NCBI GenBank assembly: GCA_964006375.1
Contig: OZ023267.1
Span: forward strand, 21,077,739 to 21,141,738
Length of the DNA: 64,000 bases
Source of the DNA: Tillus elongatus
Lineage: Eukaryota; Arthropoda; Insecta; Coleoptera; Cleridae
Reading direction: 5' to 3'
A program made the position numbers and the translations under genes. This document shows positions 53,319-64,000 of the stretch, piece by piece. The notes below the pieces were generated by a model. That model was not told where the DNA came from. It saw only the letters and a list, made by a program, of their open reading frames with translations, and ran no database searches. Each line of letters opens with the position of its first letter. The first letter of the stretch is position 1.

Positions 53319-53819
53319 AAGACTAGATGCATTCTCGCAACAATTAGAACCGTAGACCGGTTTCGCTCTCATTAGAGCTCTTCAGTACGGCATACTAATT
53401 GTAACAACAATGCACCAAAAGTAATACGGCTATAGTATAGCCAGCCCTAAAATACTAAGTGAGTGGTGGACGTGTCGCCACCTAGTTGCGGAACCAAGTG
53501 GTATGTTGTCACGCCAGCTCCAAATAACACAGAGTGTTAAAAAATAGAGACTGTATACAACTAACAAACAATTTAGAAAATTGTCAGCCCTGGCATATTT
53601 CTATCCCAATATAGGGACAAAGTATGTAAGAATGTATCTAGTCTTACATACTTTGTCCCTATATTGGGGTAGAAATGGGCTAGGGCTGACAATTTTCTAA
53701 ATTGTTAGCTAGTTGTATACAGTCTCTATTTTTTAACACTCTGTGTTATTTGGAGCTGGCGTGATAACATACTACTTGGTTCCGCAACTAGGTGGCGGCA
53801 CGTCCACCACTCACTTAGT
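53319..53819 (-). mobile_element. retrozyme-like element with hammerhead ribozyme, copy 1
   Basis: A 501 bp element between 12-bp direct repeats. It consists of one 309-nt unit (53,319-53,627, after which AAGA restarts the unit) and then an inverted partial copy. Arms 53,454-53,631 and 53,642-53,819 are both 178 nt and nearly perfect inverse copies, with a 10-nt spacer. The minus strand carries a complete type I hammerhead in the single-copy part. It has no coding capacity. Length, ribozyme and circular-unit logic match animal retrozymes; PLE-encoded enzymes are the presumed helper (inference). A second, shorter copy lies at 60,148-60,377. Confidence 0.8.
53350..53390 (-). ncRNA. type I hammerhead ribozyme, minimal
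   Basis: Read on the minus strand from 53,390: CCGUA (stem I), CUGAAGA (core CUGANGA), GCUCU-AAUG-AGAGC (stem II, five pairs), GAA (core), ACCGGU (stem III, AC/GU, self-complementary), C (cleavage-site H17, at 53,355), then UACGG (stem I partner). Predicted cleavage lies between 53,355 and 53,354. Outside, CAAUUAG (53,401-53,395) pairs with CUAAUUG (53,347-53,341) across an internal loop of 4 and 2 nt, extending stem I by seven pairs. Every conserved core base is present. The tiny palindromic stem III is typical of minimal hammerheads that work as dimers. Confidence 0.85.
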
Positions 53820-53831
53820 ATGTTCTTTAGT
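53820..53831. repeat. 12-bp target duplication of retrozyme-like element, right
   Basis: ATGTTCTTTAGT, a direct copy of 53,307-53,318. Confidence 0.8.
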
Positions 53832-54547
<716 letters not shown>

Positions 54548-55031
54548 TGTGCCCCAAATGGGTGATGTATGTATAGGGATCTCAGAAACTATAAGAGATA
54601 GAGAAACGGTAAAAAAGTTGTATGCAATATTATTACTAATCGAAGGGTGCTTATCCGACTCCCCTAACTTTTTAATTTTTGGGGATTTTTGAAATAAAGA
54701 AAAATGGCGCATTTCTTCAAAGTGCTATAACTTTATAATTTATCAAAATTTTTGAATTCTGTAAAAACATCTTCACAGCAGATTTTAACGTATAATTAAA
54801 TTATCTAGTCAGATTTCATGTTTATTGTTAAATAAAAGCTAGGCGATTGTCATTTTTTTTTCTTATAGACGTCATATTGGATTTTGACAGTCCAAAAAAG
54901 ACCATAATTTATAATTATCAATGATGTATCACATATTACAACAGAATGGTTAGAAATTTGAAAAAAAGAAACGAGATTTTAAGACTTATTAATATCTACA
55001 TATGGCAACGTCGCGTTAAAAAGTAAAAAAG

Positions 55032-55073
55032 TCTGGACGCAGCAAGTGCGTTATGGTAGTGAATTTTCATAGA
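55032..55073 (+). mobile_element. CTGGACG MITE, left end only
   Basis: TCTGGACGCAGCAAGTGCG then TTATGGTAGTGAATTTTCAT. A TAR body follows instead of the MITE interior. Confidence 0.6.
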
Positions 55074-55706
<633 letters not shown>

Positions 55707-56075
55707 ATTATGGTCTTTTTTAGACTGTCAAAATTTAATATGGCGTCCGCAAGAAAAAAAAGTTGACAGTTGCCTAGCGATTATTTAACAATAAACATGA
55801 AATCTGACTAGATAGTTGAATTCTACGTTAAAAGTTGCTGTGAAGATGCTTTCACCAAATTCAAAAATTTTGATAAATAAAAAAGTTATAGCACTTTGAA
55901 GAAATGCGCCATTTATCTTATTTTTTTAAATCCCAAAAAACCAACAAAGCTCGGGGAGTCGGATAAGCAGCTTTGGATTGGTAATAAAATTCCCTACAAC
56001 TTTCCCCAATTAACCGTTTTACTATCTCTTATAGTTTCTGAGATCCTTATACATACATCACCAATTTGGGGCACA

Positions 56076-56081
<6 letters not shown>

Positions 56082-56150
<69 letters not shown>
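56082..56150. repeat. (TA)n microsatellite
   Basis: A TA array between the foldback terminus and a TAR head. Confidence 0.9.
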
Positions 56151-56153
<3 letters not shown>

Positions 56154-56285
56154 ATGTATAAATTCAAAGAGACCTTGGATATGGATTCTAGAGGCCGTAG
56201 TTCGGGCTCAGCAACATTTTCTGAGAGTCTCACCTTCGTTACCTCTCTATTAGTGAATTTTCTTAATGAAAATTCACTAAAATAA
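56151..56285 (+). repeat. TAR head
   Basis: AAACATGTATAAATTC, ATATGGATTCTAGAGGCCG, and the clearest terminal palindrome: TTAGTGAATTTTCTTAATG then AAAATTCACTAA. Confidence 0.6.
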
Positions 56286-57200
56286 AAAATCTACTTATTT
56301 TAGGGTGTTTTAACTATACAAATATTAACTGGGAAAATGAATATATTCATTATATATGGTCCAGACTGTATATCTGTGTGTATATGCAGCCAATATAAGT
56401 ATAGATTTGTAACATTAACTTCCCGAGCTTAAGCTATCGTCCGTCGATGTTTCACTCCAGAGATCGCCAATTTAAAGTTACAATGAAAGATATTACTCTA
56501 GCAGAAAGGCAATAATAATTTGACAGACAATCCATAGAAAATAACTAAAACACAATTTTAAAGTAGCGCAAACATGAGAAATAAAAGTTGGAAACAGTCT
56601 ATCGGATAGTTTCTATATGTTCCGGACGACTGGCCTCGAATCTACTCGGTCAGACACATAATGATGACGACTGCTGTTATGTCAGAACCGAGCTTCGAGA
56701 GATCCCTTTTCGATGTTCTTTCTTTTCGAACGGCGTGTTCCCATAGGCACAGATATGCACTTTGTAGGATTAGGATGCTGCAGGTGGGGTATCTATCAGA
56801 ACTGGGGCCGTTTAAAACTACACACTTCCTTTAAGAAGCCCCTACTTCAGATTCTATCTTCCTTTTGTGCTCACTTATTCTACATAACGAAATCTGAGCT
56901 GAAAACGATGTTAGCAGTTTAGTTCCCCGGGTTATATGTATATAGAGGCTGGTCTGAAAGTATAGTATTTAGGAAATTTGCCGAAACAAATAAAACAAAG
57001 CAGAGGTAACTTGCTCCCTTCATCAACATACAATGTTTTCATACAACTGTTAACTAATTTGCCTGCATACAATTAGAAAATATGCTGGTAACAATGCCTC
57101 ATTCATATTCTATTTTAATCATTATCGACGGATATACAGAAGAATTTTAAAGGTTGCAAAACAACAATATTATAGACAAAGAATACTGCGGTCTTCAAAC
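56286..57200. other. no gene recognised
   Basis: No motif-bearing frame; the 69-codon frame at 56,713 has no known match. Confidence 0.5.
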
Positions 57201-58245
57201 AGACAGAGAGAGTAATGGTCGATTGTTCAACCCAGGCTTCAGGGGCCACTGCAAAATTCAGGAGATCGTGAAGGAGCCCATGCTTGAAATGAGGTCAGAC
57301 TTCGCGAGCCCGCGAATGTGCAGGGAAAACAACTTTACAGTGGAAATCCCTGATCGCGAGGCATGGCGGGAGGAGACGCCGGGCATGCCACGGGACGCGC
57401 TCGTCTCGTTCACGGACGGATCTGGCGGGGAGCGTGGGACGGGGACAGGTGTTTACTCGGAAGGACCGAGGGTAAGTCATAGTATTTCCCTCGGAGCCCA
57501 TGCAACGGTGTTTCAGGCCGAGATGTACGCCATCCTGCACTGTGTGCGGGAGAACAAGAGGAGGGGCTACACCAACAAGCGGATCCTCATAGCCACAGAC
57601 AGCCAGGCAGCCCTTAAGGCACTAAGTAGCCCACGGGTAAATTCCTGGCTGGTGAGTGAGTGCCGAGACGAGACGAGCGACCTGGCTGGGCAGAATGAGG
57701 TGACTCTCATCTGGGTGCCGGGTCACTCGGGGGTTAAAGGCAATGAAGAAGCTGACAGTCTCGCGAAGAGAGGGTCAGCAGAACCATTTATGGGACCAGA
57801 ACCGGCTCTGGGCGTGTCAAAGAGCACTGCCAGGGGAGCCATTAAGTCCTGGGTCAGAAACCAACACAAGGTGTACTGGGCGGACTGTCCAGGGCTCAGA
57901 CATGGGAAGTCAATAATTGACGGACCCAGTTCAAAGAGAGCTGTGGAGCTGCTAAACCTTAGCAGAGGACAGCTCAGAAACACAACAGGTCTCTTGACGG
58001 GACACATGGCCGTCAAGAAACACCTGCATAAAATGGGGCGGTTCGAAGGGGACCTCGCATGCAGACTCTGCGGCGAGGGGGAGGAATCAGCCCAGCACAT
58101 CTTGTGTGAGTGTATAGCTCTGGACCGGAAAAGACAACTGATCTACGGTCACTCTAGACCGGAGACAGAGCAATATAAAACTTCACCCTACCAATCGCTG
58201 TGCAGACTAGTTCAAGGCACAGTGATCTTGGAATGGGTGGAGTAA
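57154..58245 (+). CDS. LINE ORF2 C-terminal fragment: RNase H and zinc knuckle, open
   Basis: A 363-codon open frame. The first 20 residues or so precede the homology shared with the copies at 13.6 and 45-47 kb, so the ATG at 57,154 is fortuitous and the LINE is 5'-truncated near 57,210. RNase H shows Asp88 (FTDGSGG), Glu123 (QAEMYAI), Asp149 (ATDSQAA) and Asp201 (NEEADSLA), all catalytic, plus the WVPGHSG loop with His191. The C-terminal knuckle is CRLCGEGEESAQHILCEC (C303, C306, H315, C320). This layout fits I/R1/LOA-group LINEs. It ends in GGGAAAAAAAAGG at about 58,331. Without the RT it cannot move itself. Confidence 0.8.
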   Translation: MQNNNIIDKEYCGLQTDRESNGRLFNPGFRGHCKIQEIVKEPMLEMRSDFASPRMCRENNFTVEIPDREAWREETPGMPRDALVSFTDGSGGERGTGTGVYSEGPRVSHSISLGAHATVFQAEMYAILHCVRENKRRGYTNKRILIATDSQAALKALSSPRVNSWLVSECRDETSDLAGQNEVTLIWVPGHSGVKGNEEADSLAKRGSAEPFMGPEPALGVSKSTARGAIKSWVRNQHKVYWADCPGLRHGKSIIDGPSSKRAVELLNLSRGQLRNTTGLLTGHMAVKKHLHKMGRFEGDLACRLCGEGEESAQHILCECIALDRKRQLIYGHSRPETEQYKTSPYQSLCRLVQGTVILEWVE

Positions 58246-58331
58246 GACTAAGGGTATGCACAATCAACCAAGGGTTGCGGTGCTATCGGGGCGGCAAGGC
58301 CGCGGACGAGCCCTGAGGGAAAAAAAAAGGT

Positions 58332-60147
58332 CGATTGTTAATAATCTTTCGGGAGGACATGGTTCTCATCGGGTGACTCCTGAACTGGATCCTAATCATC
58401 TCAATGATTATTATTGTTCCATTGCTTCTGGGCTAATACAGTGGAGGGTCCCTTGGACGGACGCACTGGGCTTCATGGATGATGTTTTTATCCCTGACAC
58501 CGTCTTTTTTACGCCAGTCGATTCTGCTGAGATTCATGGAGTGTTCCATGACTTTAAGAACAAGGATTCTATCGGGTGGGATGGTATCTCTGTCAAACTG
58601 CTTCTTTACCTTCGCAACTGGGTTCTTGAAATCTTGGCAAATGCAATTATTAGTTCGATTGTAACGGGATCTTTTCCTTCGTCTCTGAAAATGGCTAGAA
58701 TAATTCTTGCATATAAAGGAGGTGAAACACATTCTCCAAATAGTTTTCGTGCTCTGTCTCTACTTCCTACCATCTCTAAAATAGTTGAGAAATTAATTAA
58801 AAATGGAATGCAGGTATTTTTTGGTAAACACAAGATTCTAACATCTTCTCAGTTTGAATTTCAACCTAAAAAAGGTACAAATGATGCAATATTTTCTTTT
58901 CTTGAAAATCTGTACCTTTCACTGAATAACAATCAGGTGGCTGCGGCAGTGTTCTGTGGTCTCACTAAAGCATTTGATTGTGTTGACCATGAGATACTGT
59001 TACGTAAACTTCCTACTTATGGATTTAGGAGGACTTTGCTTGAACGGTTGAGGTCATATTTATATGATAGTCAGCAGAGTGTTCAACTTGGTCATATTAG
59101 CTCTGGGTACCAACATATTCACCATGGTGTTCCGCAGGGGTCTGTTCTTGGCCCACTGCTGTTTTACTTTATATTAATGACCTGTCTATGTTGAAAATTA
59201 AGGGTCATATGACTATCTATGCTGATGATATAACCATCTTGTGGAGTAGTGATAGTGTTGGAGCACTGGAGCGCACTGTGGCAGAGGATATGAAGATGAT
59301 AAAAAACTGGTTCATTTCAAATCTGTTAACTTTGAATGTCTCTAAGACTAATATCATGTATTTCAAATGTAGTCTGCCTGCTGTGACTCTAGCAGCTGAG
59401 GAACTTGGGAGGGAGAGCTGTGTTAGGTTTCTGGGACTATACATTGATCAATCGTTAAAATTTTAAACACATATAAATCATCTATGTGAGAAGCTTTCAT
59501 CAGGTTGTCACGCACTAAGAGTTGTTTCAAAAAGCTTGGACAAGAGTACATCTAGAAGTGTTTAATTCTCACTTGTGGAGTCCTATCTAAGGCATGGCAT
59601 TTGTTATTGGGGCTCTTTTGCAGGTTATCTTTTCAATTCTGCATTTATCCTGCAGAAAAGAGCCCTCAGATATTTGTGTGGGGTTAGTGTCCGTGATTCT
59701 TGTAGACCTTAATTTATTTTTGAGTGGATATTGACCCTACCGTATCTGTTTGTTTTGGAGACTGCATGCCTTATGCATGAAAAATATAAAGATGAAATGA
59801 GGTCAGTGTCTTCTCGTGATACAAGACAAAAGAACTGCATTCCTCTTCCTATACCGTCCATATCATTGTTAAAGAGGTCATTAATATATAATAGTAAGAA
59901 GATATTTAACCAGATACCACTAAACTTGAGGAGGATTGGTGACATTGAAATTTTTAGGAAAGAGCTTAAGGAATTTTTAATTGCAAAATGTTATTATTCA
60001 ATAGATGAATTTTGTAATGATCCACTACTGTGGCAGATTCGATTGGTGTTGTTTGGGAGTTTTCATTTGGACTGCTTTCTGTATATTGTGTGTTTATATT
60101 ATATTGTTGGTTAGCTGTGTATTTATGTTTATATTGTTTTTTATATT
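58332..60147 (+). pseudogene. LINE reverse transcriptase, Jockey/CR1-group, broken
   Basis: Plus-strand blocks: NHLNDYYCSIASGLI and SIGWDGISVKLL (pre-RT), FPSSLKMARIILAYKGG, FRALSLLPTISKIVEKLI, AAVFCGLTKAFDCVDHEILL (motif A), HHGVPQGSVLGPLLF (motif B), then a stop after MTCLC. In another frame, MTIYADDITILWSS (motif C), LLTLNVSKTNIMYF and LGLYIDQSLKF, then a stop. In a third, a C-terminus with KKIFNQIPLNLRRIGDIEIF. Motif A reads CGLTKAFD, so the first catalytic Asp is Gly. It directly follows the RNase H LINE A-run. Confidence 0.75.
60136..60147. repeat. 12-bp target duplication of retrozyme-like copy 2, left
   Basis: GTTTTTTATATT, repeated at 60,378-60,389. Confidence 0.75.
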
Positions 60148-60377
60148 ACTCAGTAAGTGGTGGACGTGCCGCCACCTAGTTGCGGAACCAAGTAGTATGC
60201 TGTCACGCCAGCTCCAAATAACACAAAGTGTTAAAAAAATAGAGACTGGATACAGCTAACTAACAATTTAGAAAATTGTCGGCCCTGGTCCATTTCTACC
60301 CCAATATAGGGACAAAGTATGTAAGACTCGATGCATTTTCGGTTCTAATTATTGCGAAAATGCATCGAGTCTTACAT
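60148..60377 (-). mobile_element. retrozyme-like element, copy 2, truncated and inverted
   Basis: 230 bp between 12-bp direct repeats. The first 193 bp match copy 1 from 53,454 (GTGGTGGACGTGCCGCCACC, AGCTCCAAATAACACA, CCAATATAGGGACAAAGTAT). The last 37 bp are an inverted piece of the unit running from GGTTCTAATTATTGCG to GTCTTACAT. The ribozyme is absent. The internal end of the inverted piece (GGTTCTAATT) lies 3 nt from the cleavage site predicted in copy 1. It sits in the 3' region of the preceding LINE. Confidence 0.75.
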
Positions 60378-60389
60378 GTTTTTTATATT
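60378..60389. repeat. 12-bp target duplication of retrozyme-like copy 2, right
   Basis: GTTTTTTATATT, a direct copy of 60,136-60,147. Confidence 0.75.
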
Positions 60390-60429
60390 GTTATTTATAT
60401 ATAGTTATACTAGTTACTTATATTATATA

Positions 60430-60570
60430 CATATAAACATATAAAAATTTAAACTGACCCTGGATATGGGTTCTAGTGGGCTAGTTTGCGCTCATTTGAA
60501 GAAATGTTTTCAAAATTCCCAAGTGAGGATCTCCTCATTAGTGATTTTTTAAAGAAAATTCACTAAAACA
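60430..60570 (+). repeat. TAR head
   Basis: ACATATAAACATATAAAAAT, AACTGACCCTGGATATGGGT, GCGCTCATTTGAAGAAATG, CTCCTCATTAGTGAT, AGAAAATTCACTAAAA. There is no long (TA)n here, only TATATTATATACATATAA. Confidence 0.65.
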
Positions 60571-61902
60571 ATAATCAACATTAATAATTCCCTCCGTATT
60601 CCAAATGACTATTCCAAGCAGAGGAATTTTAGATAACTATTTAAAGTTGTAATTACTCCCCACATGGTTAGAAAGACCTTAAACCACATTCAAGACACCT
60701 GAATTTCGTTTGCAACTGGGATGTTAGATTCACAGCGGTGCCAGATCCAGCGACAATCATTGTAATTTAATAGTAGCAATTACTTCAAGTGACACACAGG
60801 AACAAGGAGGTAGTAGAAAGAGATGACGTACATGAAACAGAGAGAGAGTACAACGTAAATTTCTCTGCTGTAACTGCATTCCCCTAAAATATATCAAAGT
60901 TTATTAAAGCGGGAGGCTGATTATTACAGATGGGAAATTTCACCGAGTATTACTTACTATTAGATACTACAAGTTCTTAGATATCTCGTAATGATTTTGA
61001 TATGTTTTGTTCCTTGTTCCTAGTCACAGTCAGTTGGTCATAGCAGAGCAGATGACGTCACATCCTGCCAAACTTGTCTCGGATGATTTCAATTTTACAG
61101 TTTACTGCGGCATCAAGTGTGCCATGCTTGGACAACTGTGTCAGTTCTCCGTATACGTGATATATCCATAGGCGGCTAGATCAGAAGGGTAAATGATCTA
61201 TATTATCTGTCACCAAACTTATTCTGTTTTTGGTGGGGTACAGAGTGATTCGCATAAATTTTTGCACCTTTAGCTTTTATATTTATGTACTTTAGAAAAT
61301 AAATTATAGGTAGAAATCTAGAACAATTCCTTTGTTGTTTGGTTAACATTTAAGTAAATAAATAAGAAACGCATTTTTAAAATACAAACAAAATTTAAGT
61401 TTGTCATAAAACACCCTTTAATATGACTAGTTTTTGGAAACTGTACCCTTCGATTTGGACTAACTGGTTCAATACTTAAGTCAATCGCAAGGTATATAAA
61501 TATATAACTTTTAATTTCAGCAATTTAATCTGAATCAAGCAACCCCTCGCCGTTTATCAAAACGGAGAGAGATTTCCGTGCAAATTTTGATGTAAATCAT
61601 AGTTTAAAGACTACTTAAGATTACAAAACCAAAGAAATTGCAAACTTTGGAAATTCAAGTATGGTTGATATACCATACTAGCTCTAATGATTATGTTAAT
61701 ATCCATAGCCACGTTTGGCTGGTGTTCTTTGATATTTTAGTATATTTAGTACTGTAAAGGAAAATTTCGCTTTCTCTAAACTGATTCTGATTAAAGTTAA
61801 ACACTGCAAATGATGCTCATTTACAGTACAATATAGAATATGCTTAACAGGCCGACAGCGAACAAACTCAGCCTTGTGTGTGTATATATTGGTTCTCGGG
61901 TT
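60571..61902. other. no gene recognised
   Basis: No motif-bearing frame found. Confidence 0.5.
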
Positions 61903-62126
61903 GAACTGCGTCCAGATTTTATTAAAACTCGCCGTTTCGGCTTTTGTTTTGGAGCTATTTTCAAGAGGTATAGGAAATATGTAGCCTCAGTCAGCCTACC
62001 CCTTATAGTGGTGGACAAAGATGGGTTGGGTTGTTGTAGCTCGATTACAGGGCCTCAATCTGCCTACTCTCCAACTCTCGCTGGAGATGGTCTCTAATCT
62101 CTCAGTGTGTTCAACCCCAGGCCTCA
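61903..62126 (-). repeat. PLE terminal repeat, left, inverted
   Basis: Inverse of 63,468-63,690 at moderate identity: AAAACTCGCCGTTTCGGC, GGTGGACAAAGATGGGTTGG, CCAACTCTCGCTGGAGAT, TGTGTTCAACCCCAGGCCTC. Confidence 0.75.
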
Positions 62127-62189
62127 AAAAGATATGGCAGTTCGTTTCAAAGATAAACACAATATTTCACACTATACCTTAGCTCTTCT

Positions 62190-63230
62190 TAAACACTGAA
62201 CATCTAACACTTATTTCCTTTTTCAAAACAAATTTTACAAACAAGTTCGAGGTGCTCCAATGGGTTCACCACTCTCTCCTGCTTCGGCTAACATTTATAT
62301 AGAAAACTTCGAGACACAAGCCCTTAATTTATCCCAAGCAGCCTGTTTGTTAAGATACGTTGACGAGATTTTCGCTGTCTGGCCACACGGTAAAGAATTT
62401 CTAGACGAATTGCTTTCTTACCTAAAAAGCATCAACCCCCAAATCCAGTTCACCATGGAAATAGAATATAATTTTTCTTTGCCTTTCTTAGATGTACGCA
62501 TCAGTAAAAACCCAGTCAAATGATTCTTTCACACTGGGTACCGAAAACCAATCCACAATAATCGTTATTTTAACGCACAATCTCACCATCACCCATCGCA
62601 ACTAAATTCCGTGGTTTGAACACTAGTAACACGATCCCTTAGACTAACGGACAACAACAATAAACAGACAGAATTAAACTTTTTAAGACAGACATTGCGA
62701 GAAAACGGGTATGGCAACAATCACATACTACTAAACATTAGAAACGCACAATAACAAACCACTACACAACAAGAAGAACAGATAGAGTACACACAACAAC
62801 ACAGCGTTTTTACCATACATTGAAGGTATCACTGACAAAATCAGCCGAATTTTTAGAACCCATAATATCAAAACCGTATTCACAACAGAGCAAAAACTGT
62901 TAAATCTAATAAAAACTCCCAAGGATGCGATTCCAAACGAATCCCAGGTAGTTTACGAAATTCCTTGTTCCGACTGTTCCCGAACTTATGTAGGACAAAC
63001 AAATAGACGCATTCACAATAAAATATATAAACAGATCCTTGCAGTTAGAAAATCCGACCCCTCATCGGCGCTGGCCATGCATCATTCACACAGGACACAA
63101 AATAGACTTCGATAATGCCAAAACAATTTTACAACTTTAAAACGAGAATTATCCGCGAAGCAATCGAAATCAAAAAAGGCCTGAATGTTTAAATAAGAGA
63201 GATGTTGGTCTTTGCCTTCCGATTACTTGG
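62190..63230 (+). pseudogene. Penelope-like RT and GIY-YIG endonuclease, broken
   Basis: NKFYKQVRGAPMGSPLSPAS, ANIYIENFETQAL, LRYVDEIFAVWPHG, FTMEIEYNFSLPFLDVRISK, stop, then FHTGYRKPIHNNRYFNAQSH and RSLRLTDNNNKQTELNFLRQ. Motif C is YVDE, with the second Asp replaced by Glu. After more stops come FLPYIEGITDKISRIFR, VVYEIPCSDCSRTYVGQTNR (the GIY-YIG signature, as VYEI...YVG) and, after frameshifts, C-terminal text. The palm N-terminus is missing or displaced by the left terminal repeat. Not functional. Confidence 0.75.
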
Positions 63231-63467
63231 AAACCTATTATATCTTCCTTACAACACACACAAAATGAAAATAAATTCAATAGACAATATCATTGCCTCC
63301 TTATCTGTCTTAACAAATGCCGGTAATCGTCTTAATCCTCTTAATTCTTTAAGTACCGTGACCAAATCCCATGACTGAATTGACCGTGACCCGACTACTT
63401 TCACTGATAACGAAGCAGGTAGACGGAACGATACGTACAATACAAGACTTTCAACGAACTGTCAGAT

Positions 63468-63690
63468 TCCTCTGAGGCCTGGGGTTGAACACACTGAGTT
63501 CTTGGAGATTATCTTCAGCGAGAGTTGGCGAGTAGACAGGCTGAAGCCCCGTAATCGTGCTACAACAACCCAACCCACCTTTGTCCACCGCTCTAAGGAG
63601 TAGGCAGATTGAGGCCTAAGAGTGTCTTTACCTTTTGAAAATAGCTTCAAAACAGGAGCCGAAACGTCGAGTTTTGATAGTATTAATATA
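63468..63690 (+). repeat. PLE terminal repeat, right
   Basis: CCTGGGGTTGAACACACTGA, CGAGAGTTGGCGAGTAGAC, CAACCCACCTTTGTCCACCG, AGGAGCCGAAACGTCGAG. Near 63,625-63,672 a degenerate hammerhead-like core is visible (TTGAAAA in place of CUGANGA, stem GCTTC/GGAGC, then GAAACGTC). Confidence 0.7.
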
Positions 63691-64000
63691 ACTGTCCTTG
63701 AGATATATTTGAGATACGGACAATGTGTTTAAGATTAACAATGCTAAAGTATTTCCGATGTAATTTTGAGTTTATAGTTTATTCACCTCTACTAGGCTTT
63801 GCGTGACAAATATGCTAAGCCGGGTATTTCTTTACAGTGCTATGCTAACATACGAATAACATTTCTGTTTTAGCTTCTGATTTTTCCTTCTGGAAGGTAT
63901 CTGGGGGAAGTCATGGACTTTCATTAGCTTAGCTAATCCAGTGCAAAGTCAGATTTATTGAGTTGAACTGAATCCGATTTGAAAAAACATATTTCAAAAA
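63691..64000. other. no gene recognised
   Basis: No motif-bearing frame found. Confidence 0.5.

Larger units (their letters stand above)
61903..63690 (+). mobile_element. Penelope-like element with inverted terminal repeats
   Basis: About 1.8 kb. RT and GIY-YIG remnants on the plus strand are framed by terminal repeats of about 220 bp in inverted orientation. Inverted or partial repeats of this kind are a known Penelope habit. The terminal repeats include GAGCCGAAACGTCGAG, a relic of the hammerhead motif found in Penelope ends. Confidence 0.75.

Noticed and set aside
53454..53819. CRISPR-like or bacterial terminator palindrome
   Set aside because: The palindrome is a single long inversion inside a retroelement in eukaryotic DNA; there are no spaced short repeats.
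57295..58100. Minus-strand ORFs opposite the RNase H fragment
   Set aside because: Shadow frames in a GC-rich coding stretch.
61903..61925. CTGCGTCCAGATTTT at the PLE left edge as a CTGGACG MITE end
   Set aside because: Only about 11-12 bases match the MITE inverted repeat, and the CGCACTTG part is absent; possibly coincidence.
63620..63672. Active hammerhead in the PLE right terminal repeat
   Set aside because: The first core half is TTGAAAA rather than CUGANGA, so only a relic is supported.

Overview
No ordinary host gene could be supported anywhere in this 64 kb. The window is AT-rich eukaryotic intergenic DNA packed with nested transposable elements. The mixture fits an insect or another arthropod: a BEL/Pao LTR retrotransposon, several Tc1/mariner transposons with DD41D spacing, piggyBac, I/Jockey/CR1-group LINEs, Penelope-like elements (PLEs), a tRNA-derived SINE and about twenty long (TA)n arrays. 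The species cannot be told from the sequence.

Layout. 1-9 kb: a TA-bounded repeat family (called TAR here), a roughly 290 bp MITE with CTGGACGCAG ends, and unassigned DNA. 9.5-12 kb: DD41D remnants and foldback-element ends. 13.6-15.9 kb: a LINE C-terminus (RNase H plus zinc knuckle) joined to a broken piggyBac transposase. 17.4-19.7 kb: a second DD41D family. 20.6 kb: a SINE. 21.1-29.8 kb: a DD41D transposon split by an intact BEL/Pao element (21,915-28,615) whose two 452 bp LTRs look identical and which has a 5 bp target duplication. 30-39.7 kb: further DD41D copies, TAR units and (TA)n arrays. 41-47.7 kb: LINE and PLE fragments, including a PLE palindrome and a three-layer nest (minisatellite, then RNase H LINE, then another LINE). 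48.9-51.6 kb: a DD41D copy with a LINE inside. 54.5-56 kb: a foldback element. 57.2-60.4 kb: RNase H LINE, then another LINE. 61.9-63.7 kb: a PLE bounded by inverted repeats.

The most interesting object is at 53,319-53,819. It is a 309-nt unit followed by a reversed 178-nt copy, bounded by 12-bp direct repeats. Its minus strand holds a sequence that folds as a complete minimal type I hammerhead ribozyme (53,350-53,390) with the full conserved core and a self-complementary stem III. A second, shorter copy at 60,148-60,377 also has 12-bp direct repeats and an inversion whose internal end lies 3 nt from the predicted cleavage site. This matches the design of animal retrozymes: non-autonomous elements made through self-cleaved circular RNA, possibly copied by PLE reverse transcriptase. 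PLE fragments, and two hammerhead-like motifs that look inactive, lie in the same window.

How the parts relate: the DNA transposons lie at the edges of (TA)n arrays, as expected for TA-targeting elements. Later LINE, LTR and retrozyme insertions fall inside older elements, giving a readable relative order. Apart from the BEL/Pao polyprotein, essentially every coding region is truncated, frameshifted or missing a catalytic residue.
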